A stretch of DNA of 64,000 nt from Aromatoleum anaerobium (GCF_012910705.2 NZ_WTVG02000039.1:62001-126000); one strand, 5' to 3'. Positions 25,275 through 37,138 are shown, counted from the first letter of the stretch. The notes: generated by a model from the sequence alone, not told the origin. A program made the numbers and translations.

Positions 25275-25757
25275 ATGAGACTGACCACCAAGGGACGATT
25301 TGCGGTAACGGCGATGATCGATCTGGCATCGCGTCAGACCGAAGGCCCGGTAACGCTGGCGGGCATTGCCGAGCGCCAGAAAATTTCGCTGTCCTATCTC
25401 GAACAGCTGTTCGGAAAGCTGCGCCGCCACAAGCTGGTGTCCAGCGTGCGCGGCCCCGGCGGCGGCTACCGGCTTGCGCGCGACATGAGCCGGATCACCG
25501 TCGCGGACATCATCGTCGCGGTTGATGAGCCGCTCGATGCAACCCAGTGCGGCGGCCGGCAGAATTGCCACGACGAACAACGTTGTCTGACTCATGATCT
25601 GTGGGCGAACCTGAACAAGCGGATGTACGAGTACCTCGATTCGGTCACGCTCGCTGCGTTGGCGACGGGCGAAGTCAAGGCCGAAACGGAGACGAGCGTG
25701 CTGAAGGACGTGCGGCGGCGCGCGATGATCTCGGTGCGCGAAGTAGCGGCTGCGTAA
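25275..25757 (+). CDS. iscR: iron-sulfur cluster regulator IscR
   Basis: A 160-residue Rrf2-family repressor starting MRLTTKGRFAVTAMIDLA, with AGGAG upstream. Cluster ligands C92, C98 and C104 (CGGRQNCHDEQRC) are at the same numbers as in E. coli. The winged-helix part is ISLSYLEQLFGKLRRHKLVS. It senses cluster status and represses the operon through the site at 25188-25216. Confidence 0.96.
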   Translation: MRLTTKGRFAVTAMIDLASRQTEGPVTLAGIAERQKISLSYLEQLFGKLRRHKLVSSVRGPGGGYRLARDMSRITVADIIVAVDEPLDATQCGGRQNCHDEQRCLTHDLWANLNKRMYEYLDSVTLAALATGEVKAETETSVLKDVRRRAMISVREVAAA

Positions 25758-25779
25758 AGCGAAAACGAAAACATAAGCG

Positions 25780-26934
25780 ATGTTCGCACCCGTCTACCTC
25801 GACTGGAACGCCACCACGCCGCTGGACCCTCTGGTGCGCGCGGCAATGCTGCCGTGGCTCGACAGCCGTTTCGGCAATGCGTCGAGCCGGCACGAGTACG
25901 GGCGGCAGGCAAGATCCGCAATCGACGAGGCGCGCGCCCGGGTGGCGGCGGCAGTGGGCGCGCATGCAACCGAAGTGATTTTCACGAGTTGCGGCTCCGA
26001 AGCGAACAACCTCTTCATCAAGGGTGCCGCGGCGCTGATGAAGCCGGGATTGCTGGCGATCAGTGCCATCGAGCATCCCTGCGTGCGCGAGCCGGCAAAA
26101 CAGCTGCGGCGCGGCGGCTGGGCGCTGCGCGAAATCGCCGTCGATGCCGCGGGGCGGATCGCCGGGGACGACTGGAAGGCGGTGCTCGATGCGAGGCCGA
26201 CGCTGGTTTCGGTGATGCTCGCGAACAACGAAACCGGGGTGCTGCAGGACATCGCCGCACTCGCGGACGATGCGAAAACGGCAGGCGCGTGGTTTCATAG
26301 CGATGCGGTACAGGCGCTCGGCAAGATCCCCGTCGACTTCCGGACGCTCGGCGTGCATGCGATGACGCTGTCGGCGCACAAGATCGGCGGTCCGCTCGGT
26401 GCCGGTGCGCTGGTGATCGACAAGCGGATCGAGCTGGCGCCGCTGATCGCCGGAGGTGGCCAGGAGCGCGGCCTGCGGTCCGGAACCGAGAACGTCGCGG
26501 CGATCGTCGGGTTCGGCGTCGCCTGCGAACGTGCGACCGCACGGCTCGAAGACGAAGCACGGCGCCTGGCCGGATTGCGGGATCGGCTGGAAGCGGGTCT
26601 CGTCGCGAGCGGCATGAGAATTTTCTCGGTCGAGGCGCCGCGCCTGCCGAACACGACATTTTTCGCTGCCGACGGTTTCGATGGCGAAACCCTGGTCGCG
26701 AAGCTCGACCGCGCGGGTTTCGCCTGCGCGAGCGGGTCGGCGTGCTCGAGTGCCAACCCCGAGCCGTCGCATACGTTGCTCGCGATGGGCGTCGAACGTG
26801 ACGTCGCGCGCGGCGCAGTGCGCGTGAGCCTCGGTCGCGACACGAGCATGGCGGACGTGGAAGGCTTCCTCGCAGCCTTCGAACGCTTGACGAACGAATT
26901 GAATAAACTGACCGCAATGGCGGTCCAATCTTGA
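25780..26934 (+). CDS. second cysteine desulfurase, NifS-type
   Basis: A 384-residue PLP enzyme that takes sulfur from cysteine. PLP lysine is K201 (LSAHKIGGP) and the persulfide Cys is C322 ([16 protein letters not shown]). It is clearly different from IscS (next gene). It starts 23 bases after iscR, ahead of iscS. Similar NifS-like genes in this position are known in some betaproteobacteria. Whether it feeds IscU or another acceptor is unknown. The C-terminus lacks the extended IscS tail. Confidence 0.88.
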   Translation: MFAPVYLDWNATTPLDPLVRAAMLPWLDSRFGNASSRHEYGRQARSAIDEARARVAAAVGAHATEVIFTSCGSEANNLFIKGAAALMKPGLLAISAIEHPCVREPAKQLRRGGWALREIAVDAAGRIAGDDWKAVLDARPTLVSVMLANNETGVLQDIAALADDAKTAGAWFHSDAVQALGKIPVDFRTLGVHAMTLSAHKIGGPLGAGALVIDKRIELAPLIAGGGQERGLRSGTENVAAIVGFGVACERATARLEDEARRLAGLRDRLEAGLVASGMRIFSVEAPRLPNTTFFAADGFDGETLVAKLDRAGFACASGSACSSANPEPSHTLLAMGVERDVARGAVRVSLGRDTSMADVEGFLAAFERLTNELNKLTAMAVQS

Positions 26935-26957
26935 ACGCAGATCGACGGAGGAACCCG

Positions 26958-28169
26958 ATGCTCAAGTTTCCGATTTACCTGGACTATTCCGCCACGACGC
27001 CGGTCGATCCGCGCGTGGCGCAGGCAATGATCCCGTGGCTCACCGAGCATTTCGGCAATCCGGCCAGCCGCTCCCACGCGTACGGATGGGAAGCCGAAAA
27101 GGCCGTCGAAGACGCGCGCGAACAGGTGGCCCGGCTGGTCAATGCCGATGCCAAGGAAATCGTGTGGACTTCGGGCGCGACCGAGTCGAACAACCTCGCG
27201 ATCAAGGGTGCCGCGCAGTTCTACAAGGGTAAGGGCAAGCACCTCATCACGCTGAAGACCGAACACAAGGCGGTGCTCGACACGTTCCGCGAACTCGAGC
27301 GCCAGGGTTTCGAAGCGACTTATCTCGATGTGCAGGAAAACGGTCTCGTCGACCTGTCGGCACTGAAGGATGCGATCCGGCCCGATACCATTCTGGTGTC
27401 GGTGATGTTCGTCAATAACGAGATCGGCGTGATCCAGCCGATCGCGGAGATCGGCGAGATCTGCCGCGAAAAAGGCATCGTCTTCCACGTCGATGCGGCG
27501 CAGGCCACCGGCAAGGTCGATATCGACCTGTCGAAGCTGAAAGTCGACCTGATGTCGTTCTCGGCGCACAAGACCTACGGCCCGAAAGGCATCGGCGCGC
27601 TGTACGTGCGGCGCAAGCCGCGCGCACGCCTCGAAGCGCAGATGCACGGCGGCGGCCACGAGCGCGGGCTGCGTTCCGGCACCCTCGCGACGCACCAGAT
27701 CGTCGGCATGGGCGAAGCTTTCCGCATCGCGCGCGAGGAAATGAAGACCGAGAACGAACGCGTCCGCGCGCTGCGCGACCGTCTGATGAAAGGCCTGCAG
27801 GACATCGACGCGACCTACATCAACGGCGACGTCGAACATCGTGTGCCGCACAACCTGAACATCTCCTTCGCCTACGTCGAAGGCGAATCGCTGATCATGG
27901 CGATCAAGGATGTCGCGGTGTCGAGCGGTTCGGCCTGTACGTCGGCGAGCCTCGAACCGTCCTATGTGCTGCGCGCGCTGGGCCGCAACGACGAGCTCGC
28001 ACACAGCTCGATCCGGTTTACGATCGGGCGTTTCACCACCGAAGAAGAAGTCGACTACACGATCGACCTGCTGCACAAGAAGATCGGCAAGCTGCGCGAA
28101 CTGTCACCGCTGTGGGAAATGGTGCAGGACGGCGTCGATCTGGACAGCGTGCAGTGGGCTGCACACTGA
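26958..28169 (+). CDS. iscS: cysteine desulfurase IscS
   Basis: A 403-residue PLP enzyme that supplies sulfur to IscU, tRNA thiolation and other paths. Start [20 protein letters not shown] with GGAGG upstream. PLP lysine is in [12 protein letters not shown]; catalytic Cys is in [18 protein letters not shown]. The C-terminal segment ([20 protein letters not shown]) is the conserved IscU-binding tail. Central gene of the ISC operon. Confidence 0.97.
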   Translation: MLKFPIYLDYSATTPVDPRVAQAMIPWLTEHFGNPASRSHAYGWEAEKAVEDAREQVARLVNADAKEIVWTSGATESNNLAIKGAAQFYKGKGKHLITLKTEHKAVLDTFRELERQGFEATYLDVQENGLVDLSALKDAIRPDTILVSVMFVNNEIGVIQPIAEIGEICREKGIVFHVDAAQATGKVDIDLSKLKVDLMSFSAHKTYGPKGIGALYVRRKPRARLEAQMHGGGHERGLRSGTLATHQIVGMGEAFRIAREEMKTENERVRALRDRLMKGLQDIDATYINGDVEHRVPHNLNISFAYVEGESLIMAIKDVAVSSGSACTSASLEPSYVLRALGRNDELAHSSIRFTIGRFTTEEEVDYTIDLLHKKIGKLRELSPLWEMVQDGVDLDSVQWAAH

Positions 28170-28194
28170 ACGAAATCCCCCAGGAGAAGACAAC

Positions 28195-28575
28195 ATGGCA
28201 TATAGCGAAAAAGTGTTGGATCACTACGAGAATCCTCGCAATGTCGGCGCTTTCGGCAAGGAAGACGAAGGCGTCGGCACCGGCATGGTCGGCGCGCCCG
28301 CGTGCGGCGACGTCATGAAGCTGCAGATCAAGGTCGGCAAGGACGGCGTCATCGAGGACGCGAAATTCAAGACCTACGGCTGCGGTTCCGCGATCGCGTC
28401 GAGCTCGCTGGTGACCGAATGGGTCAAGGGCAAGACCGTCGAGCAGGCGCTGGAGATCAAGAACACCCAGATTGCCGAGGAGCTCGCGCTGCCGCCGGTC
28501 AAGATCCATTGCTCGATCCTTGCGGAAGATGCGATCAAGGCGGCAGTGGCGGACTACAAGAAGAAGCAAGGCTGA
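28195..28575 (+). CDS. iscU: iron-sulfur scaffold IscU
   Basis: A 126-residue scaffold on which 2Fe-2S clusters are built. Ligands C37, C63 and C106 are present with D39. The LPPVK chaperone-recognition motif is at 99-103 and is bound by HscA. AGGAG precedes the ATG. It follows iscS by 25 bases. Confidence 0.97.
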   Translation: MAYSEKVLDHYENPRNVGAFGKEDEGVGTGMVGAPACGDVMKLQIKVGKDGVIEDAKFKTYGCGSAIASSSLVTEWVKGKTVEQALEIKNTQIAEELALPPVKIHCSILAEDAIKAAVADYKKKQG

Positions 28576-28592
28576 TTTCGGGAGACTGAACG

Positions 28593-28916
28593 ATGAGCGT
28601 CACACTGAGCACCAACGCGGCCAAGCATGTGTCGGAATTCATGGCCAAGCGCGGCAAGGGTGTCGGCATCCGCCTGGGCGTCAAGACGTCGGGCTGTTCG
28701 GGCATGGCCTACCGGCTCGAGTTCGTCGATGAGATGCATGACGAGGACCTGATCTTCGAAAGTCATGGCGTCAAAGTCATCGTCGACCCGCAAAGCCTCG
28801 CCTACCTTGACGGCACCGAACTCGATTTCGTCCGCGAAGGTCTGAACGAAGGCTTCAAGTTCAACAACCCGAACGTCAAGGACGCTTGCGGTTGCGGCGA
28901 AAGCTTCAACGTCTGA
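28593..28916 (+). CDS. iscA: iron-sulfur carrier IscA
   Basis: A 107-residue A-type carrier that passes clusters or iron to target proteins. The three conserved cysteines are C35 (SGCSGMAY), C99 and C101 (DACGCGESF). It is 17 bases after iscU. Confidence 0.97.
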   Translation: MSVTLSTNAAKHVSEFMAKRGKGVGIRLGVKTSGCSGMAYRLEFVDEMHDEDLIFESHGVKVIVDPQSLAYLDGTELDFVREGLNEGFKFNNPNVKDACGCGESFNV

Positions 28917-28932
28917 GCTGCGAGCAAAGCCC

Positions 28933-29466
28933 ATGAGCGTCGACCTGCAACAGGATTTCTTCGCCCTTTTCGGCCTGCCGCGGCGTTTTTGCGTTGACGA
29001 AGCAGCGCTGGAGATGGCTTATCACGATCTGCAGGGGCGGGTTCATCCCGACCGTTTCGCGCACCTGCCGGACGTGGAGAAACGCCTGTCGATGCAATGG
29101 GCGACACGCGTGAACGAAGGTTTTCGGACACTGCGCAAGCCGCTTCCACGCGCGCAATACCTGCTCGAGCTCGCTGGCGTCGACGCCGGCCTGCACACCA
29201 ACACCGCGATGTCCTCCGCGTTCCTGATGGAACAGATGGAGTGGCGCGAAGCGGTCGAGGAGGCGCGCGCGGCCGGCGAGGGGCACGAGCTCACGCAGCT
29301 GCATCACCGGCTGCGTCATCACGCGCGGGAAGTGTTCAACGAACTCGAACGCACCATCGACGAGCGCCATGACTTCGCGGCGGCTGCCGAAATCGTTCGC
29401 CGGCTGATGTTCATGGAAAAAATCCAACACGAGATCGACGACGCCCTCGAGGCGCTGGAGACCTGA
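28933..29466 (+). CDS. hscB: co-chaperone HscB
   Basis: A 177-residue J-domain protein that delivers IscU to HscA. HPD is at residues 38-40 ([12 protein letters not shown]). The C-terminal helical domain ([20 protein letters not shown]) binds IscU. Its stop overlaps the hscA ATG by one base, so the pair is translationally coupled. Confidence 0.95.
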   Translation: MSVDLQQDFFALFGLPRRFCVDEAALEMAYHDLQGRVHPDRFAHLPDVEKRLSMQWATRVNEGFRTLRKPLPRAQYLLELAGVDAGLHTNTAMSSAFLMEQMEWREAVEEARAAGEGHELTQLHHRLRHHAREVFNELERTIDERHDFAAAAEIVRRLMFMEKIQHEIDDALEALET

Positions 29467-31334
29467 TGGCCCTTCTGCAAATCGCTGAACCCGGCCAGTC
29501 CGCCGAGCCGCACAAGCACCGGCTCGCGGTTGGAATAGACCTGGGTACCACCAATTCTCTCGTAGCGACTGTCCGCAACGGCATCGCCGTGTGCCTCGCC
29601 GACGAGGCGGGCCGCGCGATGCTGCCGTCGATCGTGCGCTACCACGCCGATGGGCGGGTCGAAGTCGGCCACACCGCGGCTGCTGCCCACGCCACCGATC
29701 CGAAGAACACGATCATGTCGGTGAAGCGCTTCATGGGGCGCGGCCTGAAGGACGTCTCGCACGTCGAATCGACGCCGTACGACTTCATCGACGCGGGCGG
29801 CATGGTGCGGTTGCGCACCGTGCAGGGCGTGAAGACGCCGGTCGAGATCTCCGCTGAAATCCTGAAGGTGCTCGGCGCGCGCGCCGAGGCGAGCCTGGGC
29901 GGTCCGCTGACCGGCGTGGTCATCACCGTGCCGGCGTATTTCGACGATGCCCAGCGGCAGGCGACGAAGGACGCGGCGAAGCTCGCCGGGCTGAACGTGC
30001 TGCGTCTTCTCAACGAACCGACCGCTGCTGCGGTCGCGTACGGGCTCGACAATGCCTCCGAGGGCGTCTACGCGATCTACGACCTGGGCGGCGGCACTTT
30101 CGACCTGTCGATCCTGAAGCTGTCGCGTGGCATCTTCGAGGTGCTGGCGACCAACGGCGATGCGGCGCTCGGCGGCGACGACTTCGATCACCGCCTGTTC
30201 TGCTGGATCCTCGACAAGGCCGCGATCGAGCCGCCGACCAGCGACGACGCGCGCCGCCTGCTGATGAAGGCGCGCGAAGCGAAGGAACTCCTGACCGCGA
30301 GCGAGGAAGCGCCGATCCGGGCGAAGCTGTCGTCGGGCGAAGAGGTCAATCTGGTCGTCACGCGCGACGAGTTCGCGACGATGACGCAGCACCTGATCGC
30401 CAAGACCATGGCGCCGATGCGCAAGGTCTTGCGCGACGCGGGCCTCGGGCCGGAAGAGGTGAAGGGCGTCGTGATGGTCGGCGGCGCGACGCGGATGCCG
30501 CAGGTGCAGCGCGCGGTCGCGGAATTCTTCGGCCAGGAGCCGCTGACGAACCTCGACCCCGACAAGGTCGTCGCGCTCGGCGCGGCAATCCAGGCCAACG
30601 TGCTCGCCGGCAACCGCAAGGACGACGACGAGTGGCTGCTGCTCGACGTGATTCCGCTGTCGCTCGGTCTGGAGACGATGGGCGGGCTGACCGAAAAGGT
30701 CGTGCCGCGCAATTCGACGCTCCCGATCGCGCGGGCGCAGGAGTTCACAACGTTCAAGGACGGACAGACCGCGATGGCTTTCCACGTCGTGCAGGGCGAG
30801 CGCGAGCTGGTCAAGGATTGCCGCTCGCTCGCACGTTTCGAATTGCGCGGCATTCCCCCGATGGTCGCGGGCGCCGCGCGCATCCGGGTCGCGTTCCAGG
30901 TCGATGCCGACGGGCTGCTGTCGGTGTCCGCGCGCGAGATGTCGTCCGGCGTCGAGGCGAGCGTCCTGGTGAAACCTTCGTACGGCCTGACCGACGACGA
31001 GATCGCCGGCATGCTGAAGGAAGGTGTGGAACACGTCGGCGACGACATGCATGCGCGAGCCCTGCGCGAACAGCAGGTCGAGGCCGAACGCGTCATCGAG
31101 GCAACAACCCACGCGCTGGAGCAGGACGGTGCGCTCCTCAACGCCGACGAGCGCGCGGCCATCGAAGCGGCGATCGCCGAACTGAAGCAGCTGGCGACGG
31201 GCGACGATCCGCGCGCGGTCAAGAAGGGCATCGAGGCGCTTGCCCGTGCCACCGATGAATTCGCCGCCCGCCGCATGGACAGCAGCATCCGTTCGGCGCT
31301 GGCCGGCCAAAAGGTTGATGAGATCCAGGTATGA
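29466..31334 (+). CDS. hscA: Fe-S specialised Hsp70 chaperone HscA
   Basis: A 622-residue Hsp70. ATPase motifs: [35 protein letters not shown] and [17 protein letters not shown]; the substrate domain follows from about residue 385. It drives cluster release from IscU by binding LPPVK. The stop overlaps the ferredoxin ATG (ATGA). Confidence 0.96.
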   Translation: MALLQIAEPGQSAEPHKHRLAVGIDLGTTNSLVATVRNGIAVCLADEAGRAMLPSIVRYHADGRVEVGHTAAAAHATDPKNTIMSVKRFMGRGLKDVSHVESTPYDFIDAGGMVRLRTVQGVKTPVEISAEILKVLGARAEASLGGPLTGVVITVPAYFDDAQRQATKDAAKLAGLNVLRLLNEPTAAAVAYGLDNASEGVYAIYDLGGGTFDLSILKLSRGIFEVLATNGDAALGGDDFDHRLFCWILDKAAIEPPTSDDARRLLMKAREAKELLTASEEAPIRAKLSSGEEVNLVVTRDEFATMTQHLIAKTMAPMRKVLRDAGLGPEEVKGVVMVGGATRMPQVQRAVAEFFGQEPLTNLDPDKVVALGAAIQANVLAGNRKDDDEWLLLDVIPLSLGLETMGGLTEKVVPRNSTLPIARAQEFTTFKDGQTAMAFHVVQGERELVKDCRSLARFELRGIPPMVAGAARIRVAFQVDADGLLSVSAREMSSGVEASVLVKPSYGLTDDEIAGMLKEGVEHVGDDMHARALREQQVEAERVIEATTHALEQDGALLNADERAAIEAAIAELKQLATGDDPRAVKKGIEALARATDEFAARRMDSSIRSALAGQKVDEIQV

Positions 31335-31672
31335 CCCAGATCATCGTGCTACCCCACGTCGAGCTCTGTCCGGACGGCAGCGTCATCGAGGCCGAGCCCG
31401 GCAAATCGATCTGCAGCAGCCTGCTGGAGCACGGCATCGAGATCGAACACGCGTGCGAACAATCCTGCGCCTGTACAACCTGCCACGTCATCGTCCGCGA
31501 AGGCTTCGATAGCTTGCCCGAAGCCGAGGAAACCGAGGAAGACCTGCTCGACATGGCGTGGGGGCTCGAACCGCAGTCGCGTCTGTCCTGCCAGGCAATC
31601 GTGGGCGAGACGCCGCTGGTGATCGAGATTCCCCGCTACACGATCAACATGGCCCGGGAGGGCAAACACTGA
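31331..31672 (+). CDS. fdx: ISC-type 2Fe-2S ferredoxin
   Basis: A 113-residue adrenodoxin-type ferredoxin that gives electrons for cluster assembly. The ligand pattern CX5CX2C is in [16 protein letters not shown], with the fourth Cys in [10 protein letters not shown]. It overlaps both neighbours: ATGA with hscA and TGATG with iscX. Confidence 0.96.
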   Translation: MTQIIVLPHVELCPDGSVIEAEPGKSICSSLLEHGIEIEHACEQSCACTTCHVIVREGFDSLPEAEETEEDLLDMAWGLEPQSRLSCQAIVGETPLVIEIPRYTINMAREGKH

Positions 31673-31866
31673 TGAAGTGGACCGAAGTGCAGGAGATCGC
31701 GATCCAGCTCGCCGAACGCCATCCCGAGACGAACCCGGCGAAAGTCAATTTCGTGGACCTGATGCAGTGGACGATCGCGCTGCCGGAATTCGACGACGAC
31801 CCGAAGCATTGCGGCGAGCGCGTCCTCGAAGCCATCCAGCAGGCGTGGATAGACGAGGTGGCCTGA
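31672..31866 (+). CDS. iscX: IscX (YfhJ) regulator of cluster assembly
   Basis: A 64-residue acidic protein: [20 protein letters not shown] starts it and LPEFDDDPKHCGERVLEAIQ follows. It binds IscS and modulates desulfurase activity and iron delivery. It is the last gene of the isc operon. Confidence 0.94.
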   Translation: MKWTEVQEIAIQLAERHPETNPAKVNFVDLMQWTIALPEFDDDPKHCGERVLEAIQQAWIDEVA

Positions 31867-31867
31867 A

Positions 31868-32356
31868 ATGAACGCCCCGACCAGCGTGTTCGATTTCGAA
31901 ACCAGGCGGCTCGACGGCGCGCCGATGCCGCTCGCGGAATTTCGTGGCAAGGTGCTGCTGATCGTCAATACCGCGAGCGAATGCGGCTTCACGCCGCAGT
32001 ATGCCGCGCTGCAGGAACTGCACGACAGGTTCGCGCCGCGCGGTTTTTCGGTGATCGGTTTTCCGTGCAACCAGTTTGGCGGGCAGGAGCCGGGCGGCGC
32101 TGAAGAAATCGCTGCGTTCTGCGCGAAGAACTACGGCGTCAGCTTCCCGCTCAGCGAAAAAATCGACGTGAACGGCGACAATGCGCATCCGCTGTATCGG
32201 CATCTCACGTCGGTCGCGCCCGGCATTCTCGGCACCGAAGCGATCAAGTGGAACTTCACCAAGTTCCTCGTCGACCGCAACGGCCAGATCGCCGCGCGTT
32301 TCGCCCCCGCGACGAAACCGGAAAGCATCGCAGACCGGATCGAAGCGCTGCTGTAG
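31868..32356 (+). CDS. glutathione peroxidase family protein (BtuE-like)
   Basis: A 162-residue Cys-type GPx. The catalytic tetrad is visible: Cys in VNTASECGFTPQ, Gln in GFPCNQFGGQEPG, and Trp-Asn in KWNFTKFLVD. It reduces peroxides using thioredoxin or glutathione. It begins two bases after iscX, so it is probably co-transcribed with the isc genes, whose clusters are peroxide-sensitive. Confidence 0.9.
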   Translation: MNAPTSVFDFETRRLDGAPMPLAEFRGKVLLIVNTASECGFTPQYAALQELHDRFAPRGFSVIGFPCNQFGGQEPGGAEEIAAFCAKNYGVSFPLSEKIDVNGDNAHPLYRHLTSVAPGILGTEAIKWNFTKFLVDRNGQIAARFAPATKPESIADRIEALL

Positions 32357-32439
32357 TTCGCGCGTGGCCGGTTCCCGCGCCCTGCGCTGTTCACCCTGCC
32401 TCACGGACCAAGCCGGGTTGGCAGGGGCGCAGACGGGCG

Positions 32440-32898
32440 TCAGTAAAGACTGTTGCCGGAAGGATCCGCGGTTTCGTTCAGCACCAGCCAGTAGGTGACG
32501 ATCTGCCCGACCGCGTGGATGAAACGCTCGAAATCCACGGGCTTGCGAATGTAGCTGTTCGCGCCGAGCCGGTAGGCTTCGTGGATGTCCTGCCTTTCGC
32601 GCGAGGTGGTGAGGACGACCACCGGCAACAAACCCGTGTGTTCGTCCGCCCGCATCCGGCGCAGCACTTCGAGGCCGTCGATCCGTGGCAGCTTCAGGTC
32701 GAGCAGCACCACGGACGGCATCAGCGAAAGGTCGCGGCCCTGGAAGCTGCCGGTACCGAACAGATAGTCGATCGCTTCCACCCCGTCGCGCGCGACGACG
32801 ACGGGATTGCGGATACTGTTCTTGCTGAAGGCCCGCAACATCAGGGCTTCGTCGTCCGGATTGTCTTCAACGAGCAGGATCGGGCGTTCGGCAGGCAT
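32440..32898 (-). CDS. single-domain response regulator (Rcp1/CheY-like)
   Basis: A 152-residue receiver domain without output domain. Acidic pocket: LLVEDNPDDEALM; phosphoacceptor Asp in VVLLDLKLPRIDG; T in VVVLTTSRERQDI; K in SYIRKPVDFERF. The long loop after beta-3 and the final helix are typical of Rcp1-like regulators that pair with phytochrome or hybrid kinases. GGAG precedes the ATG. It follows prmB by four bases; the kinase partner is not in the window. Confidence 0.85.
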   Translation of the reverse strand: MPAERPILLVEDNPDDEALMLRAFSKNSIRNPVVVARDGVEAIDYLFGTGSFQGRDLSLMPSVVLLDLKLPRIDGLEVLRRMRADEHTGLLPVVVLTTSRERQDIHEAYRLGANSYIRKPVDFERFIHAVGQIVTYWLVLNETADPSGNSLY

Positions 32899-32902
32899 TT
32901 TC

Positions 32903-33844
32903 TTACTCCGGTAATTCGTCGGCGCGCAGCACGAAAACCATGTCGTCGCCTCCCTTGGCCGAAAGCCAGACCGGCAAAAGGTCGGGGAAGGCTTCTTCGA
33001 CGAGGTGCCGGTTGTGGCCGACCTCGACCGCCAGCACGCCACCCGGACTGAGGTGTGCCTTCGCGCCTGCGACCAGGCGGCGGACGATGTCGAGCCCGTC
33101 TTCGCCCGCCGCGAGCGCCATGTGCGGCTCGTGCAGGTATTCGGGCGGCAGCGTCGCCATCGCATCTGCCGTGACGTACGGCGGATTGCTGATGATGAGA
33201 TCGAAGGTGCGGCCGGCAAGGCCGTCGAACACGTCGCTTTTCAACAGTTCGATGCGGTCGTCGAGATCGTAGTCGGACACGTTCGCGCGCGCGACGTCCA
33301 GCGCCTCGTCGGAAAGATCGGCGCCGACGATTTGTGCATTCGGGAACGCATGCGCCATCAGGATCGCGAGGCAGCCTGAGCCCGTGCACAAGTCGAGCGC
33401 CGCAGTGACTCTTTCGGCATCGTCGATCCACGGGGCGAAGCCGTCTTCGAGCAGTTCGGCGAAAAAGGAGCGGGGAACAATCACACGCTCATCGACCTGG
33501 AAACGGAAGTCGCCCAGCCAGGCTTCCCCGGTGATGTACGCGGCCGGCACACGCTCGGCGGCGCGGCGCTCGATGACCGCGAACAATGATTCCCGCTCGT
33601 CGGCCGTGATGCAGGCGTCGAGGAACGGCTCCAGCCGGTCGAGCGGCAGCGACAGCGTGTGCAGCAGCAGCCACACGGCTTCGTCGTAGGCATCGCCGCA
33701 GCCATGGCCGAAGAACAGGCCGGCGCGATTGAATCGGGTGACCGCGTAGCGCAGCCAGTCGCGCAGCGTGACCAGTTCGCCAAGCGGGCCATGCTGGTGT
33801 TCATGTTCGTGTTCGTGTTCGGTGTCATCGTGGAGGTCGGACAT
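32903..33844 (-). CDS. prmB: ribosomal protein L3 N5-glutamine methyltransferase PrmB
   Basis: A 313-residue enzyme that methylates a glutamine of ribosomal protein L3. Motif I is LDLCTGSGCLAILMAHAFPN and the catalytic loop is IISNPPYVTADAM. A helical N-terminal domain contains GHGCGDAYDEAVWLLLHTLS. The N-terminus has an odd His/Glu run (EHEHEHEHQHG, residues 9-19). PrmB and PrmC are alike; the sequence GHGTxxxxxEA region favours PrmB. It is the next-to-last gene of the dap transcript. Confidence 0.88.
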   Translation of the reverse strand: MSDLHDDTEHEHEHEHQHGPLGELVTLRDWLRYAVTRFNRAGLFFGHGCGDAYDEAVWLLLHTLSLPLDRLEPFLDACITADERESLFAVIERRAAERVPAAYITGEAWLGDFRFQVDERVIVPRSFFAELLEDGFAPWIDDAERVTAALDLCTGSGCLAILMAHAFPNAQIVGADLSDEALDVARANVSDYDLDDRIELLKSDVFDGLAGRTFDLIISNPPYVTADAMATLPPEYLHEPHMALAAGEDGLDIVRRLVAGAKAHLSPGGVLAVEVGHNRHLVEEAFPDLLPVWLSAKGGDDMVFVLRADELPE

Positions 33845-33846
33845 CT

Positions 33847-35037
<1,191 letters not shown>

Positions 35038-36222
35038 TCAAGGCTTCACGCCGTCGTCGAGGTGCAGCGCGAAGTCACTGAAGGACCGGTTTCCCGGCTC
35101 TTTCCGCGTGAAATCGACGGTTGGCGGCTCGTCGCTGCCGTCCTGCGGATCGGGCACGTTGTCGAATTGCGCGTTGTTGATCAGCCACGAGAGGTTCGTC
35201 GGCGAATCCGCGTTCGCGAGCGCTTCCTCGAACGTCACCGTGCCTTCGTGGTAGAGCCGGTACAGATCCTGCTCGAATGTCTGCGACCCCGGCGCGAGGC
35301 TCTGCTGCATCGCCTCCTTGACCTCGCTCAGTTCGCCGCGTTCGATCAGTTCGGCGACGTGCCGCGTGTTCATCAGGATCTCGACCGCCGGAACGCGTAC
35401 GCCATCGGGCTTGCGCACGAGCCGCTGCGAGACGATGCATTTGAGCGCCACCGCCAGGTCGAGGAACAGCAGCGAGCGGTTCTCGAGCGGGAAGAAGTTC
35501 ACGATGCGGTTGAGCGCATGATAGGCGTTGTTCGCATGCAGCGTCGCGAGGCACAGGTGGCCGGTCTGGGAATAGGCCAGCGCGGCCTGCATCGTCTCAC
35601 GGTCGCGGATTTCGCCGATCAGGATGCAGTCGGGCGCCTGGCGCATCGCGTTGCGCAGCGCGTCGTGCCAGCTGTGGGTGTCGATGCCGACTTCGCGCTG
35701 GTTGACGATCGACTTGCGGTGCTTGAAGAGGTACTCGATCGGGTCCTCGACGGTGAGGATATGGCCGGACTGGTTCGTGTTGCGGTGATCGATCATCGAC
35801 GCGAGCGTTGTCGACTTGCCCGAGCCGGTCGCGCCGACGACGAGCACCAGTCCGCGCTTCTCGGTGACCACCTCGGCGAGCACCGGCGACAGGCCGAGCG
35901 AATCGAGCGTCGGGATGTCGCCCTGGATGTAGCGCACGACGATGCCGATGCTGTGCCGCTGCCAGAACAGGTTGACGCGGAAATTGCCCAGATCGCGGCG
36001 CCCGAACGAGAGATTGAGCTCCCTCACGCGTTCGAACGTGTCGATCTGCTCCGGCGTCATCATCTCGTAGATCATCCGCTTGATCATGGGCGGTTCCATG
36101 ACCTGCTGGTTGATCGGCATCGTGATGCCCTGGATCTTGATGTTGATCGGGGCGCCGGCCGAAATGAAAATATCCGATGCGAGCTTTTCCGCCATCAGCT
36201 GGAACAGTTTGTCGAAAATCAT
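35038..36222 (-). CDS. pilU: type IV pilus retraction ATPase, PilU-type
   Basis: A 394-residue secretion ATPase of the PilT/PilU family. Walker A is VVGATGSGKSTTLASMIDHR; Asp box ILTVEDPIEYLFKHR; Walker B ILIGEIRDRETM; His box HLCLATLHANNA. The N-terminus MIFDKLFQLMAEKLASDIFI and the extra C-terminal tail (DEPPTVDFTRKEPGNRSF) fit PilU rather than PilT. It is placed between dapD and dapE, with no other pilus gene in the window. Confidence 0.88.
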   Translation of the reverse strand: MIFDKLFQLMAEKLASDIFISAGAPINIKIQGITMPINQQVMEPPMIKRMIYEMMTPEQIDTFERVRELNLSFGRRDLGNFRVNLFWQRHSIGIVVRYIQGDIPTLDSLGLSPVLAEVVTEKRGLVLVVGATGSGKSTTLASMIDHRNTNQSGHILTVEDPIEYLFKHRKSIVNQREVGIDTHSWHDALRNAMRQAPDCILIGEIRDRETMQAALAYSQTGHLCLATLHANNAYHALNRIVNFFPLENRSLLFLDLAVALKCIVSQRLVRKPDGVRVPAVEILMNTRHVAELIERGELSEVKEAMQQSLAPGSQTFEQDLYRLYHEGTVTFEEALANADSPTNLSWLINNAQFDNVPDPQDGSDEPPTVDFTRKEPGNRSFSDFALHLDDGVKP

Positions 36223-36316
36223 CGCGGCGGGCCTCCGGGGCGGAAAGGGGAGGTGCAGACAGTGGAACCGGCCGGACCGCCCGTCCGGCTGGATCAGCAG
36301 CAGCGCAAGGCGGGGA

Positions 36317-37138
36317 TCAGGCGCCGCGCAGCAGTTCGTTGATGCCGGTCTTGGCGCGCGTCTGCGCATCCACGCGCTTGACGATCACCGCGCAGTACAG
36401 GCTGTACTTGCCGTCGGCCGACGGCAGGCTGCCCGGCACGACGACGGCACCGGAGGGGACGCGGCCGTAGGTGATCTCGCCGCTGGCCCGGTCGTAGATC
36501 TTGGTGCTCTGGCCGATATACACGCCCATCGACAGCACCGCGTTCTCCTCGATGATCACGCCTTCGACGACTTCGGAGCGTGCCCCGACGAACACGTTGT
36601 CCTCGATGATCACCGGCCCGGCCTGCACCGGTTCGAGCACGCCGCCGATGCCCACGCCGCCCGACAGATGCACGTTCTTGCCGATCTGCGCGCACGAGCC
36701 GACCGTCGCCCAGGTGTCGACCATCGTGCCTTCATCGACATAGGCGCCGATGTTCACGTACGACGGCATCAGCACGACGTTCTTGCCGATGAAACTGCCC
36801 TTGCGCGCGACGGCCGGCGGCACGACGCGGAAGCCCCCTTCGCGAAACTGCTCCGGCGTGTAGTCGCCGAACTTCGTCGGCACCTTGTCGAAATACTGGT
36901 TCGTGCCGCCCGCCATGACCTCGTTGTCGGCGAGGCGGAACGAGATCAGCACGGCCTTCTTGATCCACTGGTTGACGGTCCAGTTGCCGTCGATCTTCTC
37001 GGCGACGCGCAGGCGGCCGGCGTCGAGTCCGGCGATGACCGACGCGACCGCGTCGCGCACGATCGCCGGCGCGGCGGAAGGGGAGAGGTTCGCGCGGTTC
37101 TCGAACGCGTCGTCGATGATCTTTTGCAGGTCTTGCAT
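36317..37138 (-). CDS. dapD: tetrahydrodipicolinate N-succinyltransferase
   Basis: A 273-residue trimeric left-handed beta-helix enzyme of the succinylase branch of diaminopimelate synthesis. Conserved: [40 protein letters not shown] and [12 protein letters not shown]. It lies 14 bases after dapC. Confidence 0.96.
   Translation of the reverse strand: MQDLQKIIDDAFENRANLSPSAAPAIVRDAVASVIAGLDAGRLRVAEKIDGNWTVNQWIKKAVLISFRLADNEVMAGGTNQYFDKVPTKFGDYTPEQFREGGFRVVPPAVARKGSFIGKNVVLMPSYVNIGAYVDEGTMVDTWATVGSCAQIGKNVHLSGGVGIGGVLEPVQAGPVIIEDNVFVGARSEVVEGVIIEENAVLSMGVYIGQSTKIYDRASGEITYGRVPSGAVVVPGSLPSADGKYSLYCAVIVKRVDAQTRAKTGINELLRGA

Noticed and set aside
29319-31310. A 663-codon open frame opposite hscA
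   Set aside because: Antisense of a fully supported gene, with no family features.
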